A stretch of 64,000 bases of DNA from Costus lasius (lineage: Eukaryota > Streptophyta > Magnoliopsida > Zingiberales > Costaceae): positions 14,278,001 through 14,342,000 of the forward strand of contig JANVAS020000231.1 of assembly GCA_027563935.2 (NCBI GenBank), given 5' to 3'. Shown here one piece after another: positions 1 through 10,300 of the stretch (position 1 is the first letter of the stretch; every line of letters starts with the position of its first letter). The position numbers were made by a program, and so were the translations under genes. The notes beneath the pieces were generated by a model. The model did no database searches. It worked only from the letters and a program-made list of their open reading frames with translations, and was not told where the DNA came from.

Positions 1-1289
1 GAGAGAAGAAGAGGAGAGTGATACGAGAAAGAAGGAGAAGCACCAGTAAAAAGGGAGAAGAGGGAGAAAATGAGGATGTTTCATCAAAAAAAATATATAG
101 AAGAAGGCTGCAGAAGATAGAAGAAGGGGAGTGTGAGAAGCACTGCGACACAAAAAGGAAGAGAGTGATGCCACGTCAAAGAAAGGAGAAGAAGAGGTCG
201 TTTGAGCTGAAGAGAAAAAGATTTTTTCTCGGCTTGTCAAAAAATGCCAAGACATGATTGGGAGAAAATAGGAGAATCATAGGGAGAAGAGAAAAAAAAA
301 ATCAAGAGAGTAAACAAAAAAGAAAGGAGTCAAATCAGAAGGATCCACAAAAATACAAGAAGTAAACTAACAAAGAGCAAATACTTGATCAAATCCTCTG
401 TTGCTCCTCGTCTCTTTAATCTCTTCCAGAACTGGGCAGCACAGAAAAGAATTTCCTCTCATTTGAACCAAAGTTAAAAAAAAACTTAAGACGTACAGAA
501 TCTCTAGCCGGCTTCTAATTCAAATTGGAGTTAAGCAAATCTTTATCACAACAATCAAAAGGAAAACTGGATTAAAAAGAAGTACGACAAAAGGTGATCA
601 AGACAGAATGCAAGTGAGGATAAATACATGTCAAAGCTTTGGTCTCCCCTACCTATTTTCGCTACAAGATAGACAAAAAAATTTTCAACAAAGGAGTTCA
701 AGAGATAAAAATCATAAAAATTGATAGGTTGATTACCTAGCTCGCTGAAGGGTAGAATCTCGTCAAAAGAAATCTGCTGCTATACGGCTGAAGTGGAATC
801 TAAAAATAATAATAATAATAAATCCAAAGAAGCACTGAATCTCGATTATGGGCAGGAGACTGTAAAAATGCAGAAAACCTTACGCCACTATGTGACTAGA
901 GGTCGCGGAAGAGTTATCGGATATAAAATACTACCGTGAGAAGGGAGCTAGATCTCGTGAAGAATTTTTCAGAAAACATAGAAGCAAAAGAAACAAAGGA
1001 GAAAATTTTATTTCATCAAAATCGCTAATCCCACATGAGTGGCGCTGTGATAAGCTAAAATCAGTCTCTTCTAGCCCTCGCGCCACCTCCTCTAGGAACG
1101 AGTCACCGCAGGCTTGTCCGCTCTGCTGAACGACGCTAGAAGACCTCCCTAGGATTAACTCTTCAACAACTCTGACGCCATTCCTTCCATTGATGCACAA
1201 GGAAGAATTATTGGTGGGCGTTGCCTCGCCATCCCCTCACTGCTGAGATTTCGCATGAGCTGGAAAAAAAGAATGAAATGCCACTAATG
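1..1289. other. Unassigned flank of the chromovirus insertion, A/G-rich
   Basis: No supported gene. The first 300 bases are strongly purine-rich and give a Lys/Arg/Glu-rich open frame that looks compositional. The CTTGA target-site duplication shows this DNA was contiguous with 9621 onward before the chromovirus inserted. Because 10196-11465 belongs to repeat family E, this stretch is probably the same E copy continued, but I saw no convincing base-level match here. That link is inference from position only. Confidence 0.45.
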
Positions 1290-1294
1290 CTTGA
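1290..1294. repeat. Target-site duplication CTTGA, left
   Basis: CTTGA directly before the TG of the left LTR is repeated at 9616-9620 directly after the CA of the right LTR. This proves the outer limits of the chromovirus. Confidence 0.95.
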
Positions 1295-3075
1295 TGTTAT
1301 GGGCAAATTTATTTTTTTAATAATAAATTTAACCATAACCGGCAGATCCCCTCACGGAGATCTCAGCCCTACACTAGAGTGGCCCGTGACCAGTTAGGAT
1401 CACGTTGCGGAAGCTGGCCCAGCACTCTACAAGTCCTCACACCACGTGCGCAAAGGGTTCGGTATGAATACCGCCCCTCGGACACGAATACAGATCTCTC
1501 AACTGTGTCAAAGTGATGGAGACTCTCCAAAACACTTTGCACTCACAGAAATATCCTCAGCCCGCACTCCTTTCTCTACACAGCCGAGATAGGCACCGGC
1601 GCGGCCTCAATCAATCACAAGGGGACGGTGGCGAACACCTTCAAGGGTGCCGGCACACACGTCCTGGACTTTGCAGTGAGCAGGCAAGCAAGCACCTGCA
1701 AACAGTCACAAATCCGCACTACACATATGCGGACACAGATAGCGCAAAGAACCGTCCGAACGAAAAGCCACACGAAGTCTGGACGGCGGTAAAGTCTCTA
1801 TCCACTACACATGAGAAAACTGTCCTACTACCACTACACACGATAGATCCGGGGAGGGTTTACCCTTGTAGCGTGCCACCACTCCACGAGCCGAGCCCAC
1901 CGGGATCCTCCGAGAAGCTGCGTCGGAAAGTCCGGTCAGAGTCGAAGTGAGACGCGCGTACGAACACGCGCGGAGAAACTCCTTTCCCCTCATCCCGCTC
2001 GCATCCGAACCCACGCCGTTCCTCGGCTGAAACAGGGGAAATAATCCCCTCTCCCGTCTGTCACCGTCCGGCCACCGGAACTGCGCCAGAGGTTCGGGAT
2101 CTGGTCGCCGACGATAGACGACGTCGCTGCCGGAGTATTGTCGTCGGAGAAGCCGCTGCGGACGAGAAATCCACCCCAATGGAAGCTGTGGCTGCGTGGA
2201 ACCGGTGATCGGAAAATCCGATCGCACTCCCGCGTCTGGCTGCCGGCGCCGGAGGAGATGGTCTCCTCGTTACCTCAGGGCACCGGTGAGTCGATCTGAG
2301 AGGGTACGCCAACGAGTCCACGGCCGGAGCCTCATCGCCGACGCCAAACGAAGTCCTCTGTTCCCAGATCTAGATTTCGCCGTCGCCAGACCTTGCACAA
2401 GCGCACGATTCCGCTTGATTGCAACCGCCCCTCGACGAGGATGGGATTTCCATCTTCGTCGCCTCGCAACCGCGATCTCCGCCGGTGATTGGCCGGAGAT
2501 CTCGCTTCCACCGGGGCGGATCCGAAAATCCGCCCTAGGCTCGTCCACGTCGGAGTCTTAGCCCTCAATCGCCGTTGCCCTCGTCGCCACGCCAGCCCGC
2601 ACCTCCGGCCACCTTCCAAATCCGGCGAGCGTCCCTCTGGTTGGCGGAATCGACGGCGGACGGCGTCGATCACGGCGCTGGAAGAAAAACAGGGGAAATT
2701 CCCCTCTTCCACGCGCGTGTGCACTGTAGACCGGTCTGAACCGGCTGAACCGGTTCGGTTCAGCCCGGAAGGATGGTTCAGTGCTGGTTCGGGGTCGATT
2801 AGACCTCAGAATCGCCCCACAGTTGACCCTCTTCGATGCACACGCTCGTAAGCTCGTGCGATAGGGTCTAGGGTCCATGGGTCGAGTCAGAAGTCCAGAT
2901 CCACGTGTGAACCCACACTCCGTGGTTTGACTCGACCCTCGCCCTGTGGAGTTGTGTCAGCCTCAGTGACACGATCGCACACCCGAGTCGTCCATCACGG
3001 CTGATGACGAGGGGTCCCATCATCGCTCCATCTCGATGTGCTTTGGGATTTGTGCTAAATCCCGGGAGCATCACA
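1295..3075 (-). repeat. Chromovirus 3' LTR
   Basis: Starts TGTTATGGG and ends GCATCACA on the plus strand. It pairs end to end with 7835-9615, both 1781 bp. GC-rich in its middle. It is the 3' LTR because the polypurine tract abuts its right edge. Its GC-rich body yields several long open frames on both strands that have no family resemblance and are not annotated as genes. Confidence 0.95.
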
Positions 3076-5856
3076 TACTCCCCCACCCAAGTTCGTCGTC
3101 GCCCTTGACGACAGGCTGTCCATGTAGATCTTCAACTCCTCTTCAAACTGCCACAAATCAGAAGCTTTCTCCCACTTAGCTTCTTCTATGGGTGTTCCTT
3201 CCCACTGCACAAGAAATTCCATCCGTCTGTTCCTCCTATACTGTCCAAGTGTTTTGTGATTCAAAATCTTTTCAATCTTTTTATCAAACTCTGCCCGAAC
3301 ACTAGGAGGAGCCCGACGCCCCTGAGAACGACTGGGGTCGGTCTCGTCGGTATGAAACTTTTTCAAAAAGCTTACATGAAAGGTCGGATGAAGCTTTAAT
3401 CTGTCGGGAAGCTTCAGCCTGTAGGCTACAGCACCAACCCGTCTCAAGACCTCGAAAGGTCCCTCGTATCTCTGAATAAGGCTGCGATGCGCAGTCTTGG
3501 CTGAGATCTTTCTCCACATCTGAGGTGTTAACTTTAAAAGGACAAGATCCCCAACTTCGAACTGTTCATCGCGTCTACTCTGATTGGCATAATGCTGCAT
3601 CCTTCTTGCAACGTGCTCTAAGCTATCACGAGCCTCCTGGAGCACCTCGGCGTGATCTCTCGCAACCCGATAAGCTGCTGGGCACTCACCATTGGTGTGC
3701 TGCACAACATCAGCGGGGGTGAGAGGCTGTCGTCCTAACACCAACTCAAATGGTGTCTTGCCGGTCGCTGAAGATTGCTGCAAGTTGTAGGCAAACTGCG
3801 CCGTGTCGAGGAGAGACACCCAGTTGCGCTGGCTTGCCGACACAAAGTGACGAAGGTATTCTTCAAGTAGTGCATTTATCCTCTCCGTCTGGCCATCGGT
3901 CTGAGGATGGTTCGCTGTAGAAAACTTTAGCTCGGAACCAAGAGTCTTGAACAAGGACGTCCAGAAGTTACCAGTGAACCTGGCATCTCTGTCAGAAACA
4001 ATGTCCAGAGGAAGCCCAAAAAGCTTCACCACATGCTTGAAGAATAGGTCAGCCGTCTCCTTAGCTGAACAAGGCTCAGGTGCTGCGATGAACACAGAGT
4101 ACTTAGAGAACCTGTCCACCACAACAAAGATAGAAGCCTTCCCTTCGACCTTCGGTAACCCAGTAATAAAATCCATGGAAACTGAAGTCCATGGTCGTTC
4201 CGGAATGGGAAGAGGCTGTAACAATCCAGCTTCGCGCCTCCTATCGACTTTATCCTGCTGGCAGATCAAGCAGGTGCGGACATAGTGATCGACATCAGCT
4301 CGCATGGAGGGCCAATAACAAGATCGGGATAATAGAATCAGCATCCTGCGCTGTCCCGGATGTCCACTCCATGCCGTGTCGTGAAGCTCTCGCAATAACT
4401 CGCATTGAAGTCCGCTAGTCGCCGGAACAAGTGGCCGACCGCCCTCGGCCATCAGAAGGTCATCGCCAAGAAGATAGTAACGACGAACCTTGCCTTCTCG
4501 CACGTCGGTGATCAACTGCTGAGCGTCAAGAACAGCAGCTTGCCGAATGCGCTCGAGGAGATCACCCTCAATCCTCGATATAGAAGCAAGCACCACAGTG
4601 CACATCCTGCTGAGAGCATCTGGAACCACATTGGAGCGCCCCGGTTTGTGCTCCCAGGTGAAGTCAAATTCAGCGAGGAACTCCTGCCATCTCGCTTGTT
4701 TAGGTGAAAGCTTTTTCGGCGTAGCGAAGTATGTGTTGGCGACATTATCCGTCTTCACTACGAAAGCGCTACCGAGAAGATAGATGCGCCAAACTCGAAG
4801 GCAGTGGATCACGGCGACCATCTCCTTCTCGTGAGCTGAGTAACGCTGCTCCACCAGACTTAACTTCCGGCTCTCAAATGCCACTGGGTGCCCCTCCTGT
4901 AAGAGCACTCCACCGATCACTCTATCAGAAGCATCGGTATGGACCTCAAAGGGCCGACTGAAGTCCGGCATACGAAGAACCGGCTCACTGGCGATCCTGC
5001 GTTTTAACTCTGCAAACGCAGTCTGATGCCGTTCTTGCCATAGCCAAGGAGTCTCCTTCCTCAGGAGGTCAGAAAGAGGAGCTGCGATCTTGGAGTAATC
5101 CTGGATAAATTTCCTGTAGAAATTCGCCACTCCCAGGAAAGATCGGAGCTCAGTAGGGGAAGTAGGTGCGGTCCACTCGACGATGGCACGCACCTTCTCA
5201 GGATCCATCTGGGCAGTGCCATGGCCTACCACATGGCCCAGAAACTGGATCTCAGAAGCAGCAAAGGAGCATTTCTCCCTCTTCACATATAGCTGGTGTT
5301 CCCTCAGTCTCTGAAACACCAATCTCAGATGCTGCAAATGCTCCTCCATCGTGGTCGAGTACACCACGATATCATCAAGGTAGACGACCACAAAATCGTC
5401 TAGCAACTGTGTCAGAACATTGTTCATCAGGTGGGAGAAGGTAGCCGGCGCATTGGTTAAGCCGAATGGCATAACCAAGAATTCGAAGGCGCCGTACCGG
5501 GTGACACAGGCTGTCTTCGCCTCATCTCCCTCAGCTATGCGGACCTGCCAATAGCCTGATCTCAAATCAAGCTTGGTGAAGATAGTAGCGCCCGCTAGTC
5601 TGTCAATGAGGTCATGGATATGTGGAATTGGGTATCTGTTCCTGATGGTGATCTTATTTAAGGCACGGTAGTCAACACAGAAGCGAAGACTACCGTCCTT
5701 TTTCTTTTGAAACAGCACAGGAGTACCAAATGGAGACTTGGAGGGTTGGATGAACCCAGCTGCCAAGAGTTCATCCAACTGCTTCCTCAGCTCTACGAGC
5801 TCTGCAGGAGGCATGCGGTATGGGGGTCGGAAAGAAGGAGCTGCCCCAGGAACCAA
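3055..5856 (-). CDS. pol: Chromovirus pol: RT, RNase H, integrase, chromodomain
   Basis: A 933-codon open frame. The RT core runs from about residue 15, with the catalytic YLDD at 159-162. RNase H follows, with HTDAS near 307, KTDN near 370 and PDALS near 413. The integrase has an HHCC zinc finger (H492, H499, C529, C532) and catalytic acidic residues D562, D622 and E658. A chromodomain lies at about 865-915, with the aromatic and WE.A positions typical of the fold. The frame has no ATG: the first codon given is TTG (Leu), and the frame continues upstream to a TAG at 5923-5925 that cuts it from gag-protease. It is therefore the C-terminal part of one polyprotein, not a separate gene. The last 21 bases overlap the 3' LTR, which is common in this group. 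All catalytic residues I looked for are present. Confidence 0.93.
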   Translation of the reverse strand: MVPGAAPSFRPPYRMPPAELVELRKQLDELLAAGFIQPSKSPFGTPVLFQKKKDGSLRFCVDYRALNKITIRNRYPIPHIHDLIDRLAGATIFTKLDLRSGYWQVRIAEGDEAKTACVTRYGAFEFLVMPFGLTNAPATFSHLMNNVLTQLLDDFVVVYLDDIVVYSTTMEEHLQHLRLVFQRLREHQLYVKREKCSFAASEIQFLGHVVGHGTAQMDPEKVRAIVEWTAPTSPTELRSFLGVANFYRKFIQDYSKIAAPLSDLLRKETPWLWQERHQTAFAELKRRIASEPVLRMPDFSRPFEVHTDASDRVIGGVLLQEGHPVAFESRKLSLVEQRYSAHEKEMVAVIHCLRVWRIYLLGSAFVVKTDNVANTYFATPKKLSPKQARWQEFLAEFDFTWEHKPGRSNVVPDALSRMCTVVLASISRIEGDLLERIRQAAVLDAQQLITDVREGKVRRYYLLGDDLLMAEGGRPLVPATSGLQCELLRELHDTAWSGHPGQRRMLILLSRSCYWPSMRADVDHYVRTCLICQQDKVDRRREAGLLQPLPIPERPWTSVSMDFITGLPKVEGKASIFVVVDRFSKYSVFIAAPEPCSAKETADLFFKHVVKLFGLPLDIVSDRDARFTGNFWTSLFKTLGSELKFSTANHPQTDGQTERINALLEEYLRHFVSASQRNWVSLLDTAQFAYNLQQSSATGKTPFELVLGRQPLTPADVVQHTNGECPAAYRVARDHAEVLQEARDSLEHVARRMQHYANQSRRDEQFEVGDLVLLKLTPQMWRKISAKTAHRSLIQRYEGPFEVLRRVGAVAYRLKLPDRLKLHPTFHVSFLKKFHTDETDPSRSQGRRAPPSVRAEFDKKIEKILNHKTLGQYRRNRRMEFLVQWEGTPIEEAKWEKASDLWQFEEELKIYMDSLSSRATTNLGGGVCDAPGI
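3076..3091 (-). other. Polypurine tract of the chromovirus
   Basis: On the minus strand it reads CTTGGGTGGGGGAGTA, directly before the TGTGATGC that opens the 3' LTR. Position and purine content match the primer for plus-strand DNA synthesis. Confidence 0.85.
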
Positions 5857-5922
5857 CTCAATGTGGTGATCAATCGCACATCTGGGAGGAAGCTCCTTAG
5901 GTAGCTCAGGCGGAAGAAGATC

Positions 5923-7593
5923 CTAGAACTCCTCAAGTAAATTCTTCACTTCCGCTGGTACGTCGTCTGGACCTTCTACAGGGGCCGTCACCCATGTAGT
6001 CAGAAAGGTCCGCTCGCCCCGACGTAAGCCTGTCTCAAGAGTAGCAGCCGATATGTATGTACTCTGAGCCTTCCCTGGTCGCACTGACTTATCCGACCCT
6101 GCCAACTGTAGGCAACGAACAAAGCAAGGGTATCTCTCATCCATCACCTGGACACCCCTTAGATGAGGGACTATAGCAGCCTTCATCTTTTGTATCAACT
6201 CCAAGCCGACGATAACATCATAATCGTCCATCTGAACCACGCGTACATGGTTCTTACCCTTCCACTCCCCGAAGACAAGAGGAACATCATAGGATATTCC
6301 TGCGATCTGCCGCTCCTCAGCGTTGATCATCTTGAAGCGGTCATGAGCAGGGGACATGCTCAGCCTTAGCCGCGTCGCCATGCCATGAGCCACAAAAACA
6401 TGAGATGCACCACTATCGATCATGGCATGAACTCGATGTGAGTTCACCCTCATCTCCATGTACATCAACTTGGTCTTCATTGTGGTGGAAGTGGCAATGA
6501 TGTTGATCACCAAAGGATTCATAGTGATCAGAGGATCTTCAGATTGGGCAGCCTCCTGCTGAACAATAGCTGCAAGTGTATCTCCCCGAGGACGATCACG
6601 TATGCGATGAGGACCTCGGCAAAGAAAACGCTTGAGCTGCTGCTTGGGAGCGCCCCTAGGAGGAGAACCAGCTGGTGTGGCTTTCTTCTGGCCGGTTCCT
6701 GAAGAGGTAGCTCCTCCTTTTCCCTGCTTCTTCTTATACCCACCCTTGGGTCCTGGAGCTGGACGCTTCCCCTTATTCCTCTGAGGGGAACGTGACTTAG
6801 ATGGACCAGAGGAGATAGGGGCAGATTGCTTCCTATCCCTCAAATCCACTAAGGAATCAGCTACGGCCATAGCCTCCTTGAGAGTTAATGGGCTATGTCT
6901 CCTAACTTTCAACTGTGCCCATGTCTGCATCCTCTCTAAGAGGAAGTACAAGCGATCCTCTTCTTCCATTCGTGGTATTTCGAGCATGGCGGCAGAGTAA
7001 GCTCGAACATACTCACGAACTGTCCCCGTGTGTCTGATCTTATGCAAAGGGTCTCTAGCAGTCTTAGAAGTGTGTGTCGGCAGGAACTGGTTCTTCAGTT
7101 CAGCTTTCAACTCATCCCATGAGATGTCACGTGGCACCTCTTCTCCCGGAGGGGTCACTAAGGTACGCCACCAGAGCTTGGCGTCACCTGTCAGATATGC
7201 CGAACACAACTGCGCTCTTTCATAATCAGGCACCTGAGCAGTCCTAAAATACTGCTCCATATCCCAAAGGAAATTCTCTAGTTCCTTTGCACTGCGTACC
7301 CCACTGAAAGTAGAGGGCTCGGGAACACGCACTCTAGTGGTCTGCGGCTGGGAACTCCCAGCACCTGCGGCTGACGTAGAAGCACGGGCAGAAGCCTGCC
7401 CCTTCAAACTAGCCACCTCCAATGCAAGTCCAGCAAGGACACTAGAGAGACGTGCCAACTCAGTATCCAGGCGGGTCCCAACGGACTCGACCGCCGACCG
7501 AAGTGCCTCGAGACGCTCCATCATCGTAGCGTCTCCATCAAAGTTCCCTATCGCAGTCTCCAAGTGGGAGATGCGTTCTGTAGCTGTAACCAT
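5923..7593 (-). CDS. gag: Chromovirus gag and protease
   Basis: A 556-residue frame starting at a genuine ATG downstream of the primer-binding site. A coiled-coil-like N-terminus (about 1-65) leads into a retrotransposon gag domain (about 90-235), a basic Lys/Gly/Pro-rich stretch (about 265-320), a zinc-knuckle relic (about 322-334), and a retropepsin-like protease with the active-site triad DSG at 393-395. Gag forms the virus-like particle and the protease cuts the polyprotein. In the knuckle the expected first and last Cys are Arg, leaving one Cys and the His, so RNA binding is probably impaired. The frame ends at a TAG that lies in the same reading frame as pol. Relatives usually run straight on here, so the stop is most likely a mutation. 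Programmed readthrough is possible but unsupported. Confidence 0.92.
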   Translation of the reverse strand: MVTATERISHLETAIGNFDGDATMMERLEALRSAVESVGTRLDTELARLSSVLAGLALEVASLKGQASARASTSAAGAGSSQPQTTRVRVPEPSTFSGVRSAKELENFLWDMEQYFRTAQVPDYERAQLCSAYLTGDAKLWWRTLVTPPGEEVPRDISWDELKAELKNQFLPTHTSKTARDPLHKIRHTGTVREYVRAYSAAMLEIPRMEEEDRLYFLLERMQTWAQLKVRRHSPLTLKEAMAVADSLVDLRDRKQSAPISSGPSKSRSPQRNKGKRPAPGPKGGYKKKQGKGGATSSGTGQKKATPAGSPPRGAPKQQLKRFLCRGPHRIRDRPRGDTLAAIVQQEAAQSEDPLITMNPLVINIIATSTTMKTKLMYMEMRVNSHRVHAMIDSGASHVFVAHGMATRLRLSMSPAHDRFKMINAEERQIAGISYDVPLVFGEWKGKNHVRVVQMDDYDVIVGLELIQKMKAAIVPHLRGVQVMDERYPCFVRCLQLAGSDKSVRPGKAQSTYISAATLETGLRRGERTFLTTWVTAPVEGPDDVPAEVKNLLEEF

Positions 7594-7719
7594 TGTGATT
7601 GTGAGAAGTAACTCTGAAGTTCTGCTGGTGGAATGAGATCTGATGGTCTGACCTCTGGGTGCACTGAAAAGAGCTAAGTAGTGCTCGGTCTGTGTCGGAA
7701 CTGAGCGATCAGTGAAGAG

Positions 7720-7773
7720 GCTGAGAGACTACGCCCCGGCGCTAGGCGCCGACGTACGCACCCTCCAAACAGC
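7720..7773 (-). other. Candidate structured motif (P1/P2) in the chromovirus leader
   Basis: Read on the minus strand: GCTG, then TTTGGAGGGTGCGTACGT (18 nt), a perfect hairpin CGGCGC/GCGCCG with loop CTA (15 nt in all), then GGGCGTAGTCTCT (13 nt), then CAGC, which pairs with GCTG. The same layout with identical 18, 15 and 13 nt lengths, but different stem sequences, occurs at 10197-10254, 11052-11109 and 38454-38519. It lies in the sense strand of the element's RNA, about 60 nt downstream of the 5' LTR. Confidence 0.7.
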
Positions 7774-7819
7774 GTACACCGATGTCGATATCCCTGACAA
7801 TAGACTTACACAAACTTAA

Positions 7820-7831
7820 GCTCTGATACCG
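7820..7831 (-). other. Primer-binding site, tRNA-iMet type
   Basis: Minus strand CGGTATCAGAGC, three bases from the 5' LTR end, matches the plant initiator-Met complement TGGTATCAGAGC except at its first base. Confidence 0.9.
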
Positions 7832-7834
7832 GTT

Positions 7835-9615
7835 TGTTATGGGAAAATTTATTTTTTTAATAATAAATTTAACCACAACCGGCAGATCCCCTCGCGGAGA
7901 TCTCAGCCCTACACTAGAGTGGCCCGCGACCGGTTAGGATCGCGTTGCGGAAGCTGGCCCAGCACTCTACAAGTCCTCACACCACGTGCGCGAAGGGTTC
8001 GGTATGAATACCGCCCCTCAGACACGAATACAGATCTCTCAACTGTGTCAAAGTGATGGAGACTCTCCAAAACACTTTGCACTCATAGAAATATCCTCAG
8101 CCCGCACTCCTTTCTCTACATAGCCGAGATAGGCACTGGCGCGGCCTCAATCAATCACAAGGGGACGGTGGCGAACACCTTCAAGGGTGCCGGCACACAC
8201 GTCCTGGACTTTGCAGTGAGCAGGCAAGCAAGCACCTGCAAACAGTCACAAATCCGCACTACACATATGCGGACACAGATAGCGCAAAGAACCATCCGGA
8301 CGAAAAGCCACACGAAGTCCGGACGGCGGTAAAGTTTCTATCCACTACACACGAGAAAACCGTCCTACTACCACTACACACGATAGATCCGGGGAGGGTT
8401 TACCCTTGTAGCGTGCCACCACTCCACGAGCCGAGCCCACCGGGATCCTCCGAGAAGCTGCGTCGGAAAGTCCGGTCAGAGTCGAAGTGAGATGCGCGTA
8501 TGAACACACGCGTAGAAACTCCTTTCCCCTCTCCCCACTCGCATCCGAACCCACGCCGTTCCTCGGCTCAAACAGGGGAAATAATCCCCTCTCCCATCCG
8601 TCATCGTCCGGCCACCAGAACTGCACCGGAGGTTCGGGATCTGGTCGCCGACGATAGACGACGTCGCTGTCGGAGTATTGTTGTCGGAGAAGCCACTGCC
8701 GACGAGAAATCCACCCCAATGGAAGCTGTGGCTGCGTGGAACCGGTGATCGAAAAATCCGATCGCACTCCCGCGTCTGGTTGTCGGCGCCGGAGGAGATG
8801 GTCTCCTCGTTACCTCAGGGCACCGGTGAGTCGATTCTAGAGGGTACGCCGACGAGTCCACGGCTGGAGCCTCGTTGCCGACGCCAAACGAAGTCCTCTG
8901 TTCCCAGATCTAGATTTCGCCGTCGCCAGACCTTGCACAAGCGATCGATTCCGCTTGATTGCAACCGCCCCTCGACGAGGATGGGATTTCCATCTTCGTC
9001 GCCACGCAACCGCGATCTCCGCCGGTGATTGGCCGGAGATCTCGCTTCCACCGGGGCGGATCCGAAAATCCGCCCTAGGCTAGTCCACGTCGGAGTCCTA
9101 GCCCTCAATCGCCGACGCCCTCGTCGCCACGCCAGCCCGCACCTCCGGCCACCTTCCAAATTCGGCGAGCGTCCCTCTGGTTGGCGGAATCGACGGCGGA
9201 CGGCGTCGATCACGGCGCTGGAAGAAAAACAGGGGAAATTCCCCTCTTCCACGCGCGTGTGCACTGTAGACCGGTCTGAACTAGCTGAACCGGTTCGGTT
9301 CAGCCCGGAAGGATGGTTCAGTGCCGGTTCGGGGTCGATTAGACCTCAGAATCGCCCCACAGTTGACCCTCTTCAATGCACATGCTCGCAAGCTCGTGCG
9401 AGAGGGTCCGGGGTCCATGGGTCGAGTCAGAAGCCCACATCCATGTGTGAACCCACACTCCGTGGTTTGACTCGACCCTCGCCCTGTGGATTTGTGTCAG
9501 CCTCAGTGACACGATCGCACACCCAAGTCGTCCATCACGGCTGATGACGAGGGGTCCCATCATCGCTCCATCTCGGTGTGCTTTGGGATTTGTGCTAAAT
9601 CCCGGGAGCATCACA
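7835..9615 (-). repeat. Chromovirus 5' LTR
   Basis: A 1781-bp partner of 1295-3075 with the same ends (TGTTATGGG and GCATCACA on the plus strand), followed by CTTGA. It drives transcription toward lower coordinates. The open frames inside it mirror those in the other LTR and show no protein family. Confidence 0.95.
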
Positions 9616-9620
9616 CTTGA
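9616..9620. repeat. Target-site duplication CTTGA, right
   Basis: Matches 1290-1294. Confidence 0.95.
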
Positions 9621-10195
9621 CGTGATCAGGAAAAGGAAAAAAGGGGGTTTAGCAGCAAGCGGTGAATAATACCTAGGGCACATATTACTCAATCCAGTTT
9701 GTGACTGTAATCAACCCGATCCATTAAGGCTAATTAGATCCAGCCACAATTACTCGATTCAACCCAGCAATCTCCAATTTAGTTAACACATGGGTTTATT
9801 ATTTGTTCTGGTCAGATCTTCCTACTATGTTTTAATCAAATTCAGTCCAAACACTAGATTTGCCACAATCATGTTTTAGCCTAGCCTCAACCCACGTTGA
9901 TTGAGTTCTGAGTCTACATTCAATCCAAAATTCAAAATTTGAACATATGCGGAATCTCATATACTTATCAAATATGAACTACACTCAGTTCCACGTTTGT
10001 TGCTTAAACCCAGGCAAGCCAAAATCAATCTGGATTTTGAAGTACAAGCCAAAGTGAAGTCAAAGGAATAAATTACACAGCCATGGCCGGTTCGCCAATA
10101 ACTCAAACTTAACTCAAGTTGCACCCAACTAAACACAAACTCCAAAAGAAAATTAAATATTCATTAATACTGAAAGTCTCTAACCTTCGAAATGA
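9621..10195. other. Noncoding flank, probably part of E copy A
   Basis: AT-rich, with no gene-like frame. It leads directly into the two-helix motif and hairpin array of family E and was joined to 1-1289 before the chromovirus inserted. The matching part of the other E copy (38520-39000, minus) is only loosely similar to the eye. Confidence 0.4.
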
Positions 10196-10196
10196 A

Positions 10197-10254
10197 ATAT
10201 TGTTTGGGAATTACATACATCGATGTTTATCATTGGGGCGTAGCTCCTCAATAT
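10197..10254 (+). other. Two-helix motif, copy A1
   Basis: ATATTG, an 18-nt strand TTTGGGAATTACATACAT, the 15-nt hairpin CGATG/CATTG with loop TTTAT (one G-U pair), a 13-nt strand GGGCGTAGCTCCT, and CAATAT closing helix P1. Lengths are the same as at 7720-7773. Confidence 0.7.
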
Positions 10255-10300
10255 GACATTGTGTTCGTTAAGACTAAAGTATCATTTTTTTAAAAATTCA

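Larger units (their letters stand above)
7594..7834 (-). other. Chromovirus 5' leader
   Basis: A 241-bp noncoding leader between the 5' LTR and the gag ATG. It contains the primer-binding site and the two-helix motif annotated separately at 7720-7773. Confidence 0.85.
1295..9615 (-). mobile_element. Complete Ty3/gypsy chromovirus (chromodomain LTR retrotransposon)
   Basis: An 8.3-kb element in minus orientation with two 1781-bp LTRs, a CTTGA duplication, a tRNA-iMet-type primer-binding site, a polypurine tract, gag-protease, and a pol carrying RT, RNase H, integrase and a C-terminal chromodomain. The order protease, RT, RNase H, integrase is Ty3-type. The chromodomain defines a chromovirus, whose integrase is known to target marked chromatin. 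The protease region (DSGA, then a GEWKGK motif and MDDYDVIVG) reminds me of the Galadriel lineage, but that assignment is tentative. The two LTRs differ at scattered positions, a few percent by eye, so the copy is not very recent. One in-frame stop separates gag-protease from pol, so this copy is probably not autonomous. Confidence 0.95.

Noticed and set aside
18..257. Basic 79-residue open frame
   Set aside because: Lys/Arg/Glu content follows from A/G-rich DNA; no family resemblance or conserved context.
1805..2878. Overlapping Arg/Pro-rich frames in the chromovirus LTR on both strands, and their copies at 8345-9544
   Set aside because: They lie inside a GC-rich LTR, overlap each other in several frames and are duplicated only because the LTR is.
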